Below, piece after piece: positions 1 to 11,027 of a stretch of 64,000 nt of DNA. Source of the stretch: Pseudeuparius sepicola. Lineage: Eukaryota > Arthropoda > Insecta > Coleoptera > Anthribidae. Under the pieces are notes generated by a model. It made no database searches. It was not told where the DNA came from and worked only from the letters and a program-made list of their open reading frames with translations. Numbering within the stretch: the first letter of the stretch is position 1; each line of letters starts with the position of its first letter. Position numbers and translations under genes: made by a program. The stretch is taken from NCBI GenBank assembly GCA_963920635.1, contig OY987304.1:36642365-36706364 (forward strand), given 5' to 3'.

Positions 1-627
1 GTTGCCACTGTACTATATCTATAGTTTTTTGTGTAACAATAATTGTACATATCCACCTTTTCGCTAGTACTAAACGGCATTTTTACACATATCTCAAAAC
101 ACTGACGGCTTCATAACAATAACAACAACTGAGAGATTCATTTGTTTTGACAGACTTGTCATGGCCTACTTAGTATTAGACAAAAAAAAAACGCTTTTAA
201 GCGTTACAACTAACGAAAAACATCATTAGTGTGACATATCATTGCAAAGAGAATTTAATGTAGATTTCGAATTTGTAAAAATCCAAGATGGCGTCCATAA
301 GAAAATCAAAAGTTGTGAGTCATATCTCGAAAATGAAAACTTTTTTAAAGAAACTGACATTACCGCTTAAAAGGTTGGACAAAAGTGCCTTAATAATGTC
401 AAAGTCCTGTCTTTGAGAAACCATCGGTTCCTAAGATATTTAAGAAAAACGAAAATGATAAAATTCGGTTTTTTCGTAATAACTCGAAAACGATCCCAGT
501 TAGCCTTGATTTCTCAGCGGCATCAGATTGACCATAAAATTGTCTAAAACTTTCCCCATTTAACCGACTCTCTATCTCTTGTAGTTACCGAGATCCCAAT
601 GGTGAGCATCGAATTTGGGACACACTG
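1..627. mobile_element. Partial TIR element, one arm only
   Basis: The stretch ends in GGGACACACTG followed by TA at 628-629. This is the mirror image of the CAGTGTGTCCC start of the MITE at 6049, so it is the right end of a TA-targeting mariner-type non-autonomous element. No left end is visible, so the element probably starts outside the window. It has no coding potential. The inner limit is uncertain. Confidence 0.5.
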
Positions 628-2434
628 TATATATATACGGAGATCGCGACGGCATTTTAAGGACGGAAATTTGAAATGCGGGAGCCGTCAAAGACACAAA
701 ATTATCTGAATTTCTGCTACGGCGTTGTCGTAATCAATTATCAGCCACTAAACAGGTTGTAACAGGAAATATATTTCTGCTCCACCCTACCAATAATAAT
801 ACTAATTGTACCTATTAATAATTTTCTCCCTGCGGGCAAGGGTTTTAATTTTAATTATTATAACAACTATTTATTTCATTCCAAATTTACTCCGAGTAAC
901 TCGTCGTCGGAATGAAGGGCCGTCTCGCACCACAATAATAATAAAGTACATGTTCAGTAATCCCCAATTATAACGAAAATTGCTAATTATAAGTTTATAG
1001 AAACATAAATGTAAGAAATAAATGCAAAACAGAAACAGTGAATTTGGCTATCATCGGCCAGTTTTATGGCGCTTATTATCGTGGACCACAGAAGTTTCTA
1101 CTGTGGTAATATGCACAAAGAACAGTAACTCGCTTCCTAATTGAGACAGTGACGTCAAACTAATGAGACAGTAATTAACATTTTTGTTAGACAAAAAGTT
1201 TTATATCAGATTTGCAACGAAACTGTGTTTGTTTGATTCAATAATTCGTTTTGATAACGGTATAGCATTTGTTTAATTTTGTTCCTGTCTCTAAAAACAC
1301 CACAACCGAACCTTGAACAACAGAGATTCACGCACAAATATCAGAGAATGAAATAGTCGCAAAAGGACATCTTCAAAATGTTAACACCAACAAAAGCCCC
1401 AGTTATAGCATTAAATTTAGCTCGACTCTCAAATAATATTTTGAAACTCCAGCGCTTCTATACTAACTTCTTCTTGAACAGAGACACATACCCATCCGTG
1501 CAACATAGTGAATGATACGACGTGCGACCAAAGGCCGTATAAACAATTCAATTAACTCTGCTCACAGTTTTTTTATATCTTTTAAGGATTTTCTAGGGTT
1601 TTCCCCGTCAATTTATTAACTACGACTACGGTCTTGTGCTCCTGACATCGAATAGTCTTGAATAAGGCTGCAGCAGGCAACAGATATTTTGCAAAGTCCA
1701 GCAACAAGGATTGGCGATCCCACTAATATGTTACTGGTTGTTACATTATAAGAAAGCCAAGGCCCTGTAGATATCAAATATTGTGTTGTAAATTATCGTA
1801 AAGTTTGTCATTTGTTTTTGGCATAAATATATTTCTGGAAGTTTGGGACAAATATATGTTTTATCATATATTTATATGTGTTCAGAAAAACTGTCATTCT
1901 CACAATGTGTCTTTAATATTTATTTATTATTTTAACTTAAGTCCAAAATTTCTAAAATATCTCCTTTTCTAATTCTCATCTCTACCCAAACCATTGCAGT
2001 TAAAATAAAACTGTCTCGAGGCTTTTTCTTGAAAAAATCCATAGTTAAGTGGAAAAGAATTAAGTAGTGAAGACCGTGTAAACCAGTCAGGTGGAAAAAT
2101 ATTTTTGCATCGTGGCTTTTAATGATGGTTGGTTTAGCAAAATGTTGATATTAGGATAAGCACGGACCATTAAAAGTATTAGTCGCCTTCGTACAAACAT
2201 AAAAATTAATGAAGCGGATTTTGCTTGCAATGAATCACAACAATATTGAGAAAAGCACTTTAGCTCGTCGTCGAAAAGCGACTAACCTGCAGTGGCGGCT
2301 TGTGATATGTTTTCCTTGGGGGTGCGCTCTGTTTATAATACTTTCTTCAAGTGCAGGAAAATAAATAGGTAACCCATAGAACATAGAAAATGTTCGCCTA
2401 TTTTTCCAATGTATTCATCATCTCATAACATATA
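628..2434. other. Unannotated AT-rich stretch
   Basis: I see no convincing ORF, RNA gene or complete repeat in these 1.8 kb. A short hairpin (ACCACAG with CTGTGGT near 1084-1106) and a GC-richer patch near 830-930 are the only local structures. Confidence 0.4.
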
Positions 2435-2843
2435 CAGTATGTCCACAGAAAAGTTGTTGAATAGGAAAAACTTTCCCATTTTTCATTTTATCGAAGAAAG
2501 TTATTCTTGATAAAAAGTTTTGCTGGTTCGTAAAGTAAGATTGGGATAGAGAAATTTGACATTTCTTGTACGGGGTGTGGTACAAGAGTAAAGTGCACTT
2601 ATTTGTGAAGATGTGAAAATAAGATACTAGGAAAAGTTGTTCAAAAGTAAAAGGCAGTCTCTAATACCAATTTTCGAAACAATCGGCCTACTTTTATTTA
2701 TTTGTAGTCATTAAATTTATTTTATACAAATTAAGTTATTCCAAATTAACGATTCAATCTTGTTCTAGTAGGCGTTGATAGTGACAAGTTGATTTGACAA
2801 TTCGCTGTTAAAATTTATTAGCCATAGCCATTGTCAGGTTAAA

Positions 2844-3440
2844 ATGCTTACTTTACAGCCAAAAATTTACTTAGTACAGCAAGGCGAAAAATGTTGTCGT
2901 CAAGTTATTCAGGAATTTAATGAAAAATTCCCGAACGTGTATGTTCGGGAGGCTACTTGCCGTTGGATAATTTCGAAGCTTTTAAGGAGTGGCTAAGAGT
3001 ATTGCGAATACCCAGAGTTAAAATAAGATACAACGAAGATGATGCAAGCATATTATTTGTTGGTATTACACTGGGTAGAAGAACACCCCAAATTGTCATT
3101 AAATTAAATCTCCAATTTGTTAAAAAGTCGCAGATTCAGAAGCTATTAAAACACAATAAGGTACATCCATACAAGCCAGTTTTTAATCATTTTTTGGAAG
3201 TTGGTGATGAAGCAAGACGTTTGGATTTTTGTTTGTGGGTTGGCAGTATGGAAAGAAGATTTCATAAAAAATCATGTTTTCTGATGAATCCACTTTTTCA
3301 ACCAATGGTGTTGTGACTTCGCAACATGCACGATATTGGAGTGATTCTAATCCGCATTTTCGGATACCACGGAGGCGTTAGTACTTTACTAAAGTAAATG
3401 TGCAGTGCGCCATTTCTTATTACGGAATAATAGGGCCATA
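2844..3440 (+). pseudogene. Mariner-superfamily transposase pseudogene, N-terminal part
   Basis: Translation from the ATG at 2844 gives about 50 residues of helix-turn-helix-like N-terminus (VIQEFNEKFPN) before a TAA at 2994-2996. This resembles the N-terminus of the related copy at 45.8 kb. Coding then continues in another frame from about 2957 to 3316, with the signature KVHPYKPVFNH and LDFCLWVG. It shifts frame again, where FSDESTF carries the expected first catalytic Asp near 3288, followed by an in-frame TAG and then SYYGIIGPY up to the insertion at 3441. It has at least two frameshifts and one stop, so it is not functional. The rest lies at 5262-5750. Confidence 0.8.
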
Positions 3441-5261
3441 CCCAAGTAACATTTTAAATTCTAAATGCTCTTCGGTAGGTTTTATGAGGGTTTTATTGGA
3501 TCTTTGATAAGCAAAAGTGTCTTATTAATGTCTTAATAAATAACATTAACTCTTAAAGTCGAAAAGGATTTATTATCGTGTCTTATAGTTTTCTCAAAGA
3601 CTAGGGCATAAGACTATTTATCTTTAAGGGATTTTGCACTTAAAGGTATGTTTTATTAATGGTATGCTTCGAGGTCTTCATAAGAATTTTTACTCTTAAA
3701 ACGCTCTTAAATTCAGTGAGGTTTTAATGAACCGCAAGGAAGTGTTAAAAGTCTTATAATGTTTATAAGATTTAGTCTTGTAGCATTCTTCAAGAATAAT
3801 TCTTAAGATTACTAGAACTGAGTAATTTTGTTCTTGTTAGAGATAATTATAAAACAACAAATAAAACAATCTTGATCTTACCTTGAATGAGACAAAAGCA
3901 AGTATATATTAAGACAAGACACCCTTAAATCGGTAGTAATAGGACTGTATTATTTAATTAAAGTAAACCATAAAACTTTTTAATCTGTATCTATTATTGC
4001 ATCATTCTTCTATGTAGCTACAAACATATGACGCCATTTTGTTTGTTGATTTAGTAGAGGTTTGTGCGCGCATATTTTAAAAGGCATTATACTATAGGGC
4101 ATAGGGCAGAAGCACAATAAGATGCCGCACATTAGGTGGGAAGTGGGAAATAATACTTCTAAATTTCTAGGTTATGTATTCCTCACAAATATCTGGCGCA
4201 AGTGGTGCGCCTGACGACGCATGCTAGAAGACTAAGATAAGATATATTAGTCTTATAATACTCTAGGACAAGACTAGTAGCTCCTGATGAGGTATAAATT
4301 GTCTTCCGTAAGACCATTTTCTCTTTGTAAAATCAAATATGCTTTAAGATTGTATTTATTACACCAATAATAAGTACATTTGTATTTAAGCTTAACTTAG
4401 TCTCGACGGCATAAGTGGCTTTTGACTTATTATGTAATTTCCCAATGCCATAAAGAATTTAAGCAAAATCCGCCATATTTTTTTAATGTATGTGAAAGAT
4501 CTTTATACAGCCTTGTGAAATATTTTGTAGATTAATGACATATTTCATCGTAAAATGATAGTAAAATGTTAACATTAGTTAATTATTAATAAGAGGAAGC
4601 AATTGGAGTGGTTCTCAAATACAAATATGCATCTTCGCAAAAATATTATTTTAAGAAGCACGTAATTTTGTAAACGAATTGGTTGAGTTGGCGAGGCGCA
4701 TTGATTTTTTAGGGCTATCATGTAACATTTAATCAGGGTACTGTTGGGCGTTTGGATTTTTAGCCTATCGTATATACCGATTTCCGTTAACACTATACTT
4801 AAGTCTGTATTTTTGTATAGGATAGATTACGATAATCTATCAACATGGTGGATATACATTCCATGAATCAGTTATCAATATCTTAAGTAAAATAAATCTT
4901 GGCGAGAAGTAATATTTATATATTAATAAAACTAAAAGCGGTAATACAAGTCACCTTTAAGACTAACCTATTACTATTACATACAAGTACTCTTAAGGCC
5001 TTCTTATTGATGTCTCAAACATATTCTTGAATGTAACTTGAAGAATACTGTGAGGGAATTTACATAAGGGTAAAAGGTTTTAAGCGTTCTTTTATTTTTG
5101 CTCTTGAAGAGCATCATAAGGTTCTGATTTTTTTTTTGATTTAAGAAAGTTTTATGAAGGTCTGCAGGAGATTAATAAGTATTGAGGTTTTAAGAGATAC
5201 TTCAAAAATTAGACTTGTACATATCTTGAAGACATTAATAAAACTTAAATTGTTACTTGGG
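3441..5261. mobile_element. TA-inserted non-autonomous element nested in the transposase
   Basis: The ends are CCCAAGTAACATTTTAAATT on the left and its near mirror, with GTTACTTGGG, on the right: about 20 bp of TIR. TA occurs at 3439-3440 and again at 5262-5263, a target duplication. Removing the element and one TA rejoins the host transposase codons as Gly-Pro-Tyr-Phe-Phe, which fits the family pattern and marks the insertion exactly. The 1.8-kb interior is AT-rich, full of CTTAAG/TCTTAT words, and has no transposase-like ORF. Its superfamily is unassigned. Confidence 0.75.
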
Positions 5262-5750
5262 TACTTCTTTAACACTTCTTGTAATGCGGATAGTTACTTA
5301 GATATGTTGAGAAATTTTCTTGACTGTGAATTAGAAAACCTTCCGTTAGAATACCGTCGTCCATTTGATTTTCAACAAGATGGATGCCCAGCACATTATG
5401 CGGCAAGTGTAAGACAATGGTTAGACCATACATTTCCAGACCAGTGGATTGGGAGACAAGGACCAGTTCAGTGGACTTCTAGGAGTCCAGATTTGACAAT
5501 AATGGATTTTTTCCTATGGGGTAGACTGAAACAAATTGTTTATCGCACACCTTTACTAGATGCCAATATTGACCAATTAATAAAGATGCGATTAGAGATG
5601 CCGTTGCTTCAGTATCTTTGGATGAGGTTGAAAGAAGTTTTGATGAATTACTTGTCCGTTTACAAACATGTACTCAATATAGTGACAGTGTGTTTGAGTA
5701 AACGAACTTTTACAATTTGCGAATTGTTAATTTATTTAATGAATGAATGA
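5262..5750 (+). pseudogene. Mariner-superfamily transposase pseudogene, C-terminal part
   Basis: After the nested insert the transposase resumes. It carries QQDGCPAHYA with the second catalytic Asp and SRSPDLTIMDFFLWG with the third. There are 41 residues between those Asp residues, matching DD41D-type spacing (rosa-like group of mariner relatives) rather than the 34 of Mos1. An open frame runs in from the nested element at 5154, so its first 36 or so codons are spurious. The final stretch near 5600-5750 drifts from the family, suggesting another frameshift. It is the second half of the pseudogene begun at 2844. Confidence 0.8.
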
Positions 5751-6048
5751 ATAAATAAAAATAGGCCGATTGTTTCGAAAATTGGTATTAGAGACTGCCT
5801 TTTACTTTTGAACAACTTTTCCTAGTAACTTATTTTCACATCTTCACAAATAAGTGCACTTTACTCTTGTACGACTTAAAGTTTTCTCAATTTTTTGAAC
5901 ATCCCGTACAAGAAATGTTAAATTTCTCTATCCCAATCTTATTTTAAGAACCAGCAAAACTTTTTATCAAGAATAACTTTTTTCGATCAAATGAAAAATC
6001 GGAAAGTTTTTCCTATTCAACAAATTTTCTGTGGACATACTGTATATA

Positions 6049-6806
6049 CAGTGTGTCCCAATTTGATACTGGACACCTCAGAACTAGGTAGGTACCTATA
6101 TGAAGGACGAGGAAAACAAATGGACTCTATTTTTTTATTGGTAGTCCCAATGGAGAGTATCTCATAGGCGGTGGTACTTGGTAATTATTTCATGGCCTGC
6201 TATGATTTTTTAAAATAGCAAATTTTCAAGAAACCCTATTAGGGATTTTTTACGACAAAATTACATTAAGCAAACTTGTTCAGAATGAAAAACTGAGTAG
6301 AATTGCAAAATTTCAAAATTCTAGGCATAGGTACTTTGATTTTTAACTTATTCGCCTTTTTCTCCCACTTTTTTTTCTTAGAAATGTGTCCTTTCTGGAG
6401 CTTTCGCGTCAAAATAGTGTTAAGGACATTTGATCATCGTGAAAAATTAAAATTTTGACGTGAAAGCTCCAGAAAGAACACTTTTCTAAGAAAAAGTGGG
6501 AGAAAAATCTAAAAATGAAAGTAGGCCTAGCCTTTTAAAATTTTGCGAATATTCTCAGTTTTTCATTCTGAACAAGTTTTCTTAATATCATTTTGTAGTA
6601 AAAAAATCCCTAACGGGGTTTCTTGAAAATTTGCTTTTTTAAAAAATTATAGCAGGCCATGAAATAATTACCCCATCCAAATACCACCACCTATGAGATA
6701 CTCTCCCCGAGTCTCCCCTGGTACTGACAATAAAAAAATAGAGACCATTTGTTTCCTTGTCCTTCATATATTTCTGAGGTGTCCAGTATCAAATTGGGAC
6801 ACACTG
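6049..6806. mobile_element. Foldback MITE, mariner-type ends
   Basis: A 758-bp near-palindrome. It begins CAGTGTGTCCCAATTTGATA and ends with the mirror sequence, flanked by TA at 6047-6048 and 6807-6808. The two arms, about 370 bp each, match along nearly all their length (for example the CTTTCTGGAGCTTTCGCGTC segment and its mirror near 6460). It has no ORF. It lies 6 bp from the end of the 2435-6042 element, separated only by TATATA. Confidence 0.85.
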
Positions 6807-7679
6807 TATAAGTAGGTATATAAGTACCTACCTACCTATACGTACTACCACATAGACAAAAATTTTAAATTTTCGAGAAATCTTTCTTAAAAAAATTATT
6901 TGCCTTGAATCTCTCGAAAATATAGTTATTTTGTTTGATTTATTATAGAGGATATAAAAACAATGAAGATTAAAGTACCGAAAATCTTAACGCTATATGG
7001 AAAAGTAATTAGGAACAGTTTCATAAAATACCTTCTTCAATCTAAATCTACCATTTGAATTGATTTGTTCTTACGTTGCTGTATTTTTGTTAATATTATT
7101 ATTTTTGTTGTTAATGACAATTAATACTTTAAATGGACTCATGAAAATCATTAACTTTCATAACTAAAATGACTCTAATTTGTTCTTTTACTCTGACTGG
7201 CTCCATTTGGGAAGCGGCAATTCAAGACAATGCCAAAAAAAATCCTTTTTTCTACAACCGCCAAAGGAAACATTGTTTTCAATGCACGAACTTCAGGATT
7301 TTTTCATTTTTTCACAAAATTGTTTCGAATTACTTAAGCAATTTAGGTTAGAACGGAACGTTATTATTGTGGGAATTGTACAAAACAAAAACGCAATCAA
7401 AAAGATTAAGCGGAAATCACAATTAATTTTATTTATTACCGGCCTTACCAGAAATAATTTTCTTGTCGATCGAACTCAATTCATCACGTTTCTTTTTGAA
7501 AGAAGTGCCCAGTTTTTCAAGAAATTAATCGCTTAATGTGTAGTTGCGCGTCGTGGACAATTTTGTTTCGTTTATATATATTTAATATATATCGTTCGGT
7601 GGTACGTGTCATTGTCAGACACAGACCATTCCCCTTCTAGGTGTGTGTTATAAATAAACAGTCAATTTTTTACTAGCGA
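6807..7679. other. Unassigned sequence between MITE and PLE array
   Basis: An open frame of 118 codons at 7180-7536 (+) resembles no protein I know, and another frame overlaps it, so I do not call a gene. AATAAA occurs at about 7653 in TATAAATAAACAG. The target-site copy for the PLE array starts at 7680. Confidence 0.3.
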
Positions 7680-7691
7680 ATTATAATTTAC
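7680..7691. repeat. Left 12-bp target-site duplication of the PLE array
   Basis: ATTATAATTTAC sits immediately outside the leftmost PLE sequence. The same 12 bases occur at 17168-17179, immediately outside the rightmost PLE sequence. No such repeat separates the individual PLE units. Confidence 0.75.
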
Positions 7692-7832
7692 TTTGTTATT
7701 AAAATTCGTGAGTATCGGTCATAATATTTATTCTTTAAAATTTTATTTTACGACGTTTCGACAACTCAGTTGTCATCATCAGGTATTTTTTTAATAATAA
7801 AAACAAATCTTTTCCACATACAGACACATTAA
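7692..7832 (-). repeat. pLTR A, truncated at its outer end
   Basis: On the minus strand it reads from TTAATGTGTCTGTATGTGG through the hammerhead-like core to TTTTAATAACAAA, where it meets the target site. It lacks the last ~35 bases (ATACACTCTACGG to GATTTATAT) present in pLTRs B, C and D. Confidence 0.85.
7735..7806 (-). ncRNA. Hammerhead ribozyme-like motif, pLTR A
   Basis: On the minus strand: CTGATGA (7782-7776), one extra T, a 6-bp stem II GACAAC/GTTGTC with loop TGA, GAAAC, then GTC. See the pLTR C copy for the full model. Its outer sequence is intact although the pLTR is shortened further downstream. Confidence 0.65.
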
Positions 7833-8261
7833 AAATAGATTTTTAAAAGCTAAAATGAAAAATTGAATTTTAGTAGGTACATATCAATGTTAAAAATTAT
7901 TATACAAGTTGAAAAAAGTAATAATACAATAAGGATATAAAAAGATTCTCTATATAACGGAACTTACCAAGAAAAGGCAGCTAAGTTTTTGTTTTAAAAA
8001 TCATCGGGGTAGTAAAACATAAATTATTTTTTTGTGTAGATTACTTATTTGTTTCTAGAACATTTTTGTTTAATTATATTCATTTCAAGAGGCAGGACGA
8101 GAGACCAAAGAATAGTTGGAAATATTTAAAATTTGAAGCAGGCCAGTCTGTTTTTTTAGGTTTCAAAGGTAAAAAATATTGTGTATACAGTATGGTGCTT
8201 TATGGGTTTGGATAAGAAAATAGATGGTTATTTGTTTGTAGTTGTAAATTACACATATTAT
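7833..8261 (-). other. 3' UTR of PLE unit 1
   Basis: Noncoding stretch between the stop codon and pLTR A. It is the same sequence as 13452-13880 and 16567-16996 read in reverse, with no further ORF. Confidence 0.75.
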
Positions 8262-10685
8262 TTAAGAATTCATAATTAAATTATTGTAAATGTGAGACAA
8301 CTGATTAGTATCAGAACGGAGGTTTATTGTATTAGGATGTTTTTTGATATTTATCATTTCCAAAACATTTCTTTTATAAAAATCATTCTCAAAATCTAAA
8401 ATTTTGGGATTGTTGAAATTAAAGGTATGTAAATTGTCGAGTGCATGTTTACTAAGGGCAGTTGAGTGTTCATTGTTGTTTCTGATATTTAGTTTATGTT
8501 CATAAATTCTTTTTTCAAGGTATTGTTTAGTTTGGCCGACATATGATGCATTGCAATCAGTACAGTCAATCTTATAAATTAAATTAGAACATTTATTTGT
8601 TTCAATAGGGGGTTTTAGTTTAGTAAAAAAATTTTTTGAGAAGTTATTAGGTTTGTGTGCAAGTGTAATACCATTGTTGTGAAAAATCTTTGTTAATTTT
8701 TCTGAGACGCCATTAATATAAGGTATGGAAACATATTTATTGTTTTGCATTGGTAAATTGTTATGAGGTAGTTGTGATTGGGATTTAATTATATGATACC
8801 GTTTGTTAATAAATTTATTATAAAAAGAAAAAGGATAATTATTATTGTGTAGGATATTTCGGACTTTATTTAAATTTTGTTTATGAAATTTAGGGTGTGA
8901 AAGTTTAATAGCCATATCAGTTAAGGCGTATATGACGCTAATTTTATAATTATTAGGCACTATGGAATCAAAATTTAGGTATCTACCTGACCAAACATTT
9001 TTTGTAAACCAATTTGTCTCAACAGTACCCGAAGTATTGTAGTTAATAGTAATGTTTAAGAAATTTATAGAGTGATTTGATTCTTTTTCGTAAGTAAAAT
9101 TTAATCTTTCATGAAATGAATTAAAAGTGTTAAGTGTTTCGTTAATATGTTTCTCTTCAATACAAAGTAGGCAATCGTCAACATATCGTTTATAAAAGAA
9201 AGGTTTACATTTTAATTTCTCTAAAACGCTATTTTCTAACTCTTCCATGACTAGGTTGGCAATGGTAGAAGAAATTGGAGAACCCATTGCAATGCCAAAA
9301 GTTTGTGAAAAAAATTCACCATTGAAACTAAAATAAGTAGAATTTAAACAAATTTTGATTCCTTCGATAAAATTATCTAGGGTTAGGTTTGTATATGGTT
9401 GTATTTTGTTCCAATGTTTTATGATACATTGAATGGCGAGATCAGTAGGTACGTTAGTGAATAGAGATGTAACATCGAAAGAAACTAGAATATGGTTTTT
9501 TGGTATTACAATATTTTTAATAAAGCTATGAAAGTGCCAGGAATCTCTAATATAATAATCATTCTTTCCTAAAATATTTGTGATAATGTTAGAGAAAAAT
9601 TTTGATAATTTATATGTAGGAGAATTGACATTACTAACAATTGGTCTGAGTGGTATGTCTTTTTTGTGTAGTTTAGGAAGTCCGTATAAGTAAGGCGCTA
9701 TGCTATTGTGAGAAATAAGGCTGTTTTTTGTGGATAAATCAATGATTTTGTTGTTAAACCATTTGTTAACTAAATTATTAATTTTTGTTTGAATTTTGTT
9801 TGTAGGGTTTGAAATAATTTTTTTGTATGTTGTTTGATCATTTAAAAGGTTTGAAATTTTTTTATTATATTCTAGTTTCTCCATGATAACAGTCTTATTA
9901 CATTTGTCGGCGGATAGAATGTAGAGATTTGGATGTAATTTAAGAAAGTTATTAGTTTTTTTTGCCAAGAAATTATATTTGTTTTTAAGTTTTTTATTGC
10001 AACTTTTTAAGAAATGATTATGATTGGTAATTATATTACAAAATTTATTTCGTAAAACATCCTTGTTGGTATTTTGAATGAAAGTTAAGGCTTTTTCGAT
10101 ACTGGTTATGAGTTTATCAGTGGGAAGTTTTGACACATTCAAAGAAAACCTAGGACCTAGGCCAAGAAAAAAGGTTATGTCATTTGGTATTGCGACATTT
10201 GTAAGATTTTGTATCCAATTAAAATTTGGTTGGATGTTATGTTTGTATGTTTTATGTTGTTCATTCATAAGTGATTCGACTTTATTAATGTTATTATTTT
10301 TAATTTTGTTAAAAAATTGGTTATATTTTAAATGTTGTTCATGGAAAAAAAAATTACAATAATGTTGGGGGAAATTATTGGAAATGTTATTTTTAATTTG
10401 ATTTAGTTTTTGATCAATAAAGGAGATTTGAGAATATGAGTCATTAATGCATAAGTTTATAAGGCTAGAATAGAAGGACAAAAGAATTGAGTTATATCTT
10501 TCTGAGAATTTACGGTTTTTAAAACAATAGTGTTTACCTTTGATTTTGAGAAATTTTGGTGTTAATCCTAAGCTTTTACATTTGAGCAGAAATATTCTCC
10601 GGTTTTTCTCTTTAGCGAGTTTCCCTTGGTATTTCGAGAATTCAAGTAGTATTCTTCTGTTTTTCCTGTTGCTTTGGTGATCCAT
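8262..10685 (-). CDS. Penelope-like reverse transcriptase with GIY-YIG endonuclease, unit 1
   Basis: 807 residues, close to the usual length of Penelope proteins. Residues 1-250 are a basic, Asn-rich N-terminus with no domain I recognise. The reverse transcriptase spans about 255-560: LSADKCN (257-263), LYGLPKLHK (333-341), RPIVS (347-351), VSFDVTSLF (401-409, catalytic D404), FGIAMGSPISS (463-473) and YVDD (501-504, D503 and D504). A C-terminal GIY-YIG endonuclease follows at about 699-780: Y704, YVG (715-717), R726 and probable catalytic E776, with Cys 699, 708 and 711 as a possible metal-binding cluster. The enzyme should nick target DNA and copy its RNA at the nick. No disabling change is visible. 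The ATG lies ~88 bp below the pLTR B boundary. The protein appears identical to that of unit 2. Confidence 0.95.
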   Translation of the reverse strand: MDHQSNRKNRRILLEFSKYQGKLAKEKNRRIFLLKCKSLGLTPKFLKIKGKHYCFKNRKFSERYNSILLSFYSSLINLCINDSYSQISFIDQKLNQIKNNISNNFPQHYCNFFFHEQHLKYNQFFNKIKNNNINKVESLMNEQHKTYKHNIQPNFNWIQNLTNVAIPNDITFFLGLGPRFSLNVSKLPTDKLITSIEKALTFIQNTNKDVLRNKFCNIITNHNHFLKSCNKKLKNKYNFLAKKTNNFLKLHPNLYILSADKCNKTVIMEKLEYNKKISNLLNDQTTYKKIISNPTNKIQTKINNLVNKWFNNKIIDLSTKNSLISHNSIAPYLYGLPKLHKKDIPLRPIVSNVNSPTYKLSKFFSNIITNILGKNDYYIRDSWHFHSFIKNIVIPKNHILVSFDVTSLFTNVPTDLAIQCIIKHWNKIQPYTNLTLDNFIEGIKICLNSTYFSFNGEFFSQTFGIAMGSPISSTIANLVMEELENSVLEKLKCKPFFYKRYVDDCLLCIEEKHINETLNTFNSFHERLNFTYEKESNHSINFLNITINYNTSGTVETNWFTKNVWSGRYLNFDSIVPNNYKISVIYALTDMAIKLSHPKFHKQNLNKVRNILHNNNYPFSFYNKFINKRYHIIKSQSQLPHNNLPMQNNKYVSIPYINGVSEKLTKIFHNNGITLAHKPNNFSKNFFTKLKPPIETNKCSNLIYKIDCTDCNASYVGQTKQYLEKRIYEHKLNIRNNNEHSTALSKHALDNLHTFNFNNPKILDFENDFYKRNVLEMINIKKHPNTINLRSDTNQLSHIYNNLIMNS

Positions 10686-10773
10686 ATTGTAGTGGAAGCG
10701 GGCACACGATATAATTCAACCTGTTAGTATGATAGGTTGGATAGGCTTTCTTCCTCAAGCCAGATTTTTTTTT
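10686..10773 (-). other. 5' leader of PLE unit 1
   Basis: Reverse complement of the leader at 14055-14142, starting with an A-run then TCTGGCTTGAGGAAG. It contains CAACCT/AGGTTG, a small potential hairpin around TACTAACAG just before the coding region. Confidence 0.7.
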
Positions 10774-10948
10774 ATATAAATCAATTTTCTTGACCGTAGA
10801 GTGTATTTTGTTATTAAAATTCGTGAGTATCGGTCATAATATTTATTCTTTAAAATTTTATTTTACGACGTTTCGACAACTCAGTTGTCATCATCAGGTA
10901 TTTTTTTAATAATAAAAACAAATCTTTTCCACATACAGACACATTAAA
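10774..10948 (-). repeat. pLTR B, shared between head-to-head units
   Basis: 175 bp in minus orientation, from TTAATGTGTC (10948 side) to GATTTATAT (10774 side). On its left it runs straight into the leader of unit 1, in the same order as pLTR C into unit 3. On its right it joins the leader of unit 2 in opposite orientation at AAATCTGGC, where 3-bp microhomology blurs the junction. Confidence 0.85.
10850..10921 (-). ncRNA. Hammerhead ribozyme-like motif, pLTR B
   Basis: Minus strand CTGATGA at 10897-10891, then the same 6-bp stem II, GAAAC and GTC as in the other pLTRs. This copy lies antisense to unit 2 and sense to unit 1. Confidence 0.65.
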
Positions 10949-11027
10949 TCTGGCTTGAGGATGAAAGCCTATCCAACCTATCATACTAACAGGTTGAATT
11001 ATATCGTGTGCCCGCTTCCACTACAAT
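10949..11027 (+). other. 5' leader of PLE unit 2
   Basis: Begins TCTGGCTTGAGGATGAAAG. It differs from the leaders of units 1 and 3 by one base (GATG for GAAG) and lacks their A-run, because pLTR B is joined in reverse. Confidence 0.7.

Larger units (their letters stand above)
2435..6042 (+). mobile_element. Mariner-superfamily DNA transposon with long TIRs, decayed and interrupted
   Basis: The element starts CAGTATGTCCACAG and ends CTGTGGACATACTG. TA lies on each side (2433-2434 and 6043-6044). The terminal inverted repeats are long, about 258 bp on the left (2435-2692) and about 281 bp on the right (5762-6042); the right arm has extra sequence near 5874-5910. Inside is a broken transposase, itself split by the element at 3441-5261. 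Without that insert the element would be about 1.8 kb. TA target sites and the DDD transposase fit the IS630/Tc1/mariner superfamily. Confidence 0.85.

Noticed and set aside
7180..7536. 118-codon open frame
   Set aside because: No recognisable motif, overlapped by another frame, and no promoter or splice context.
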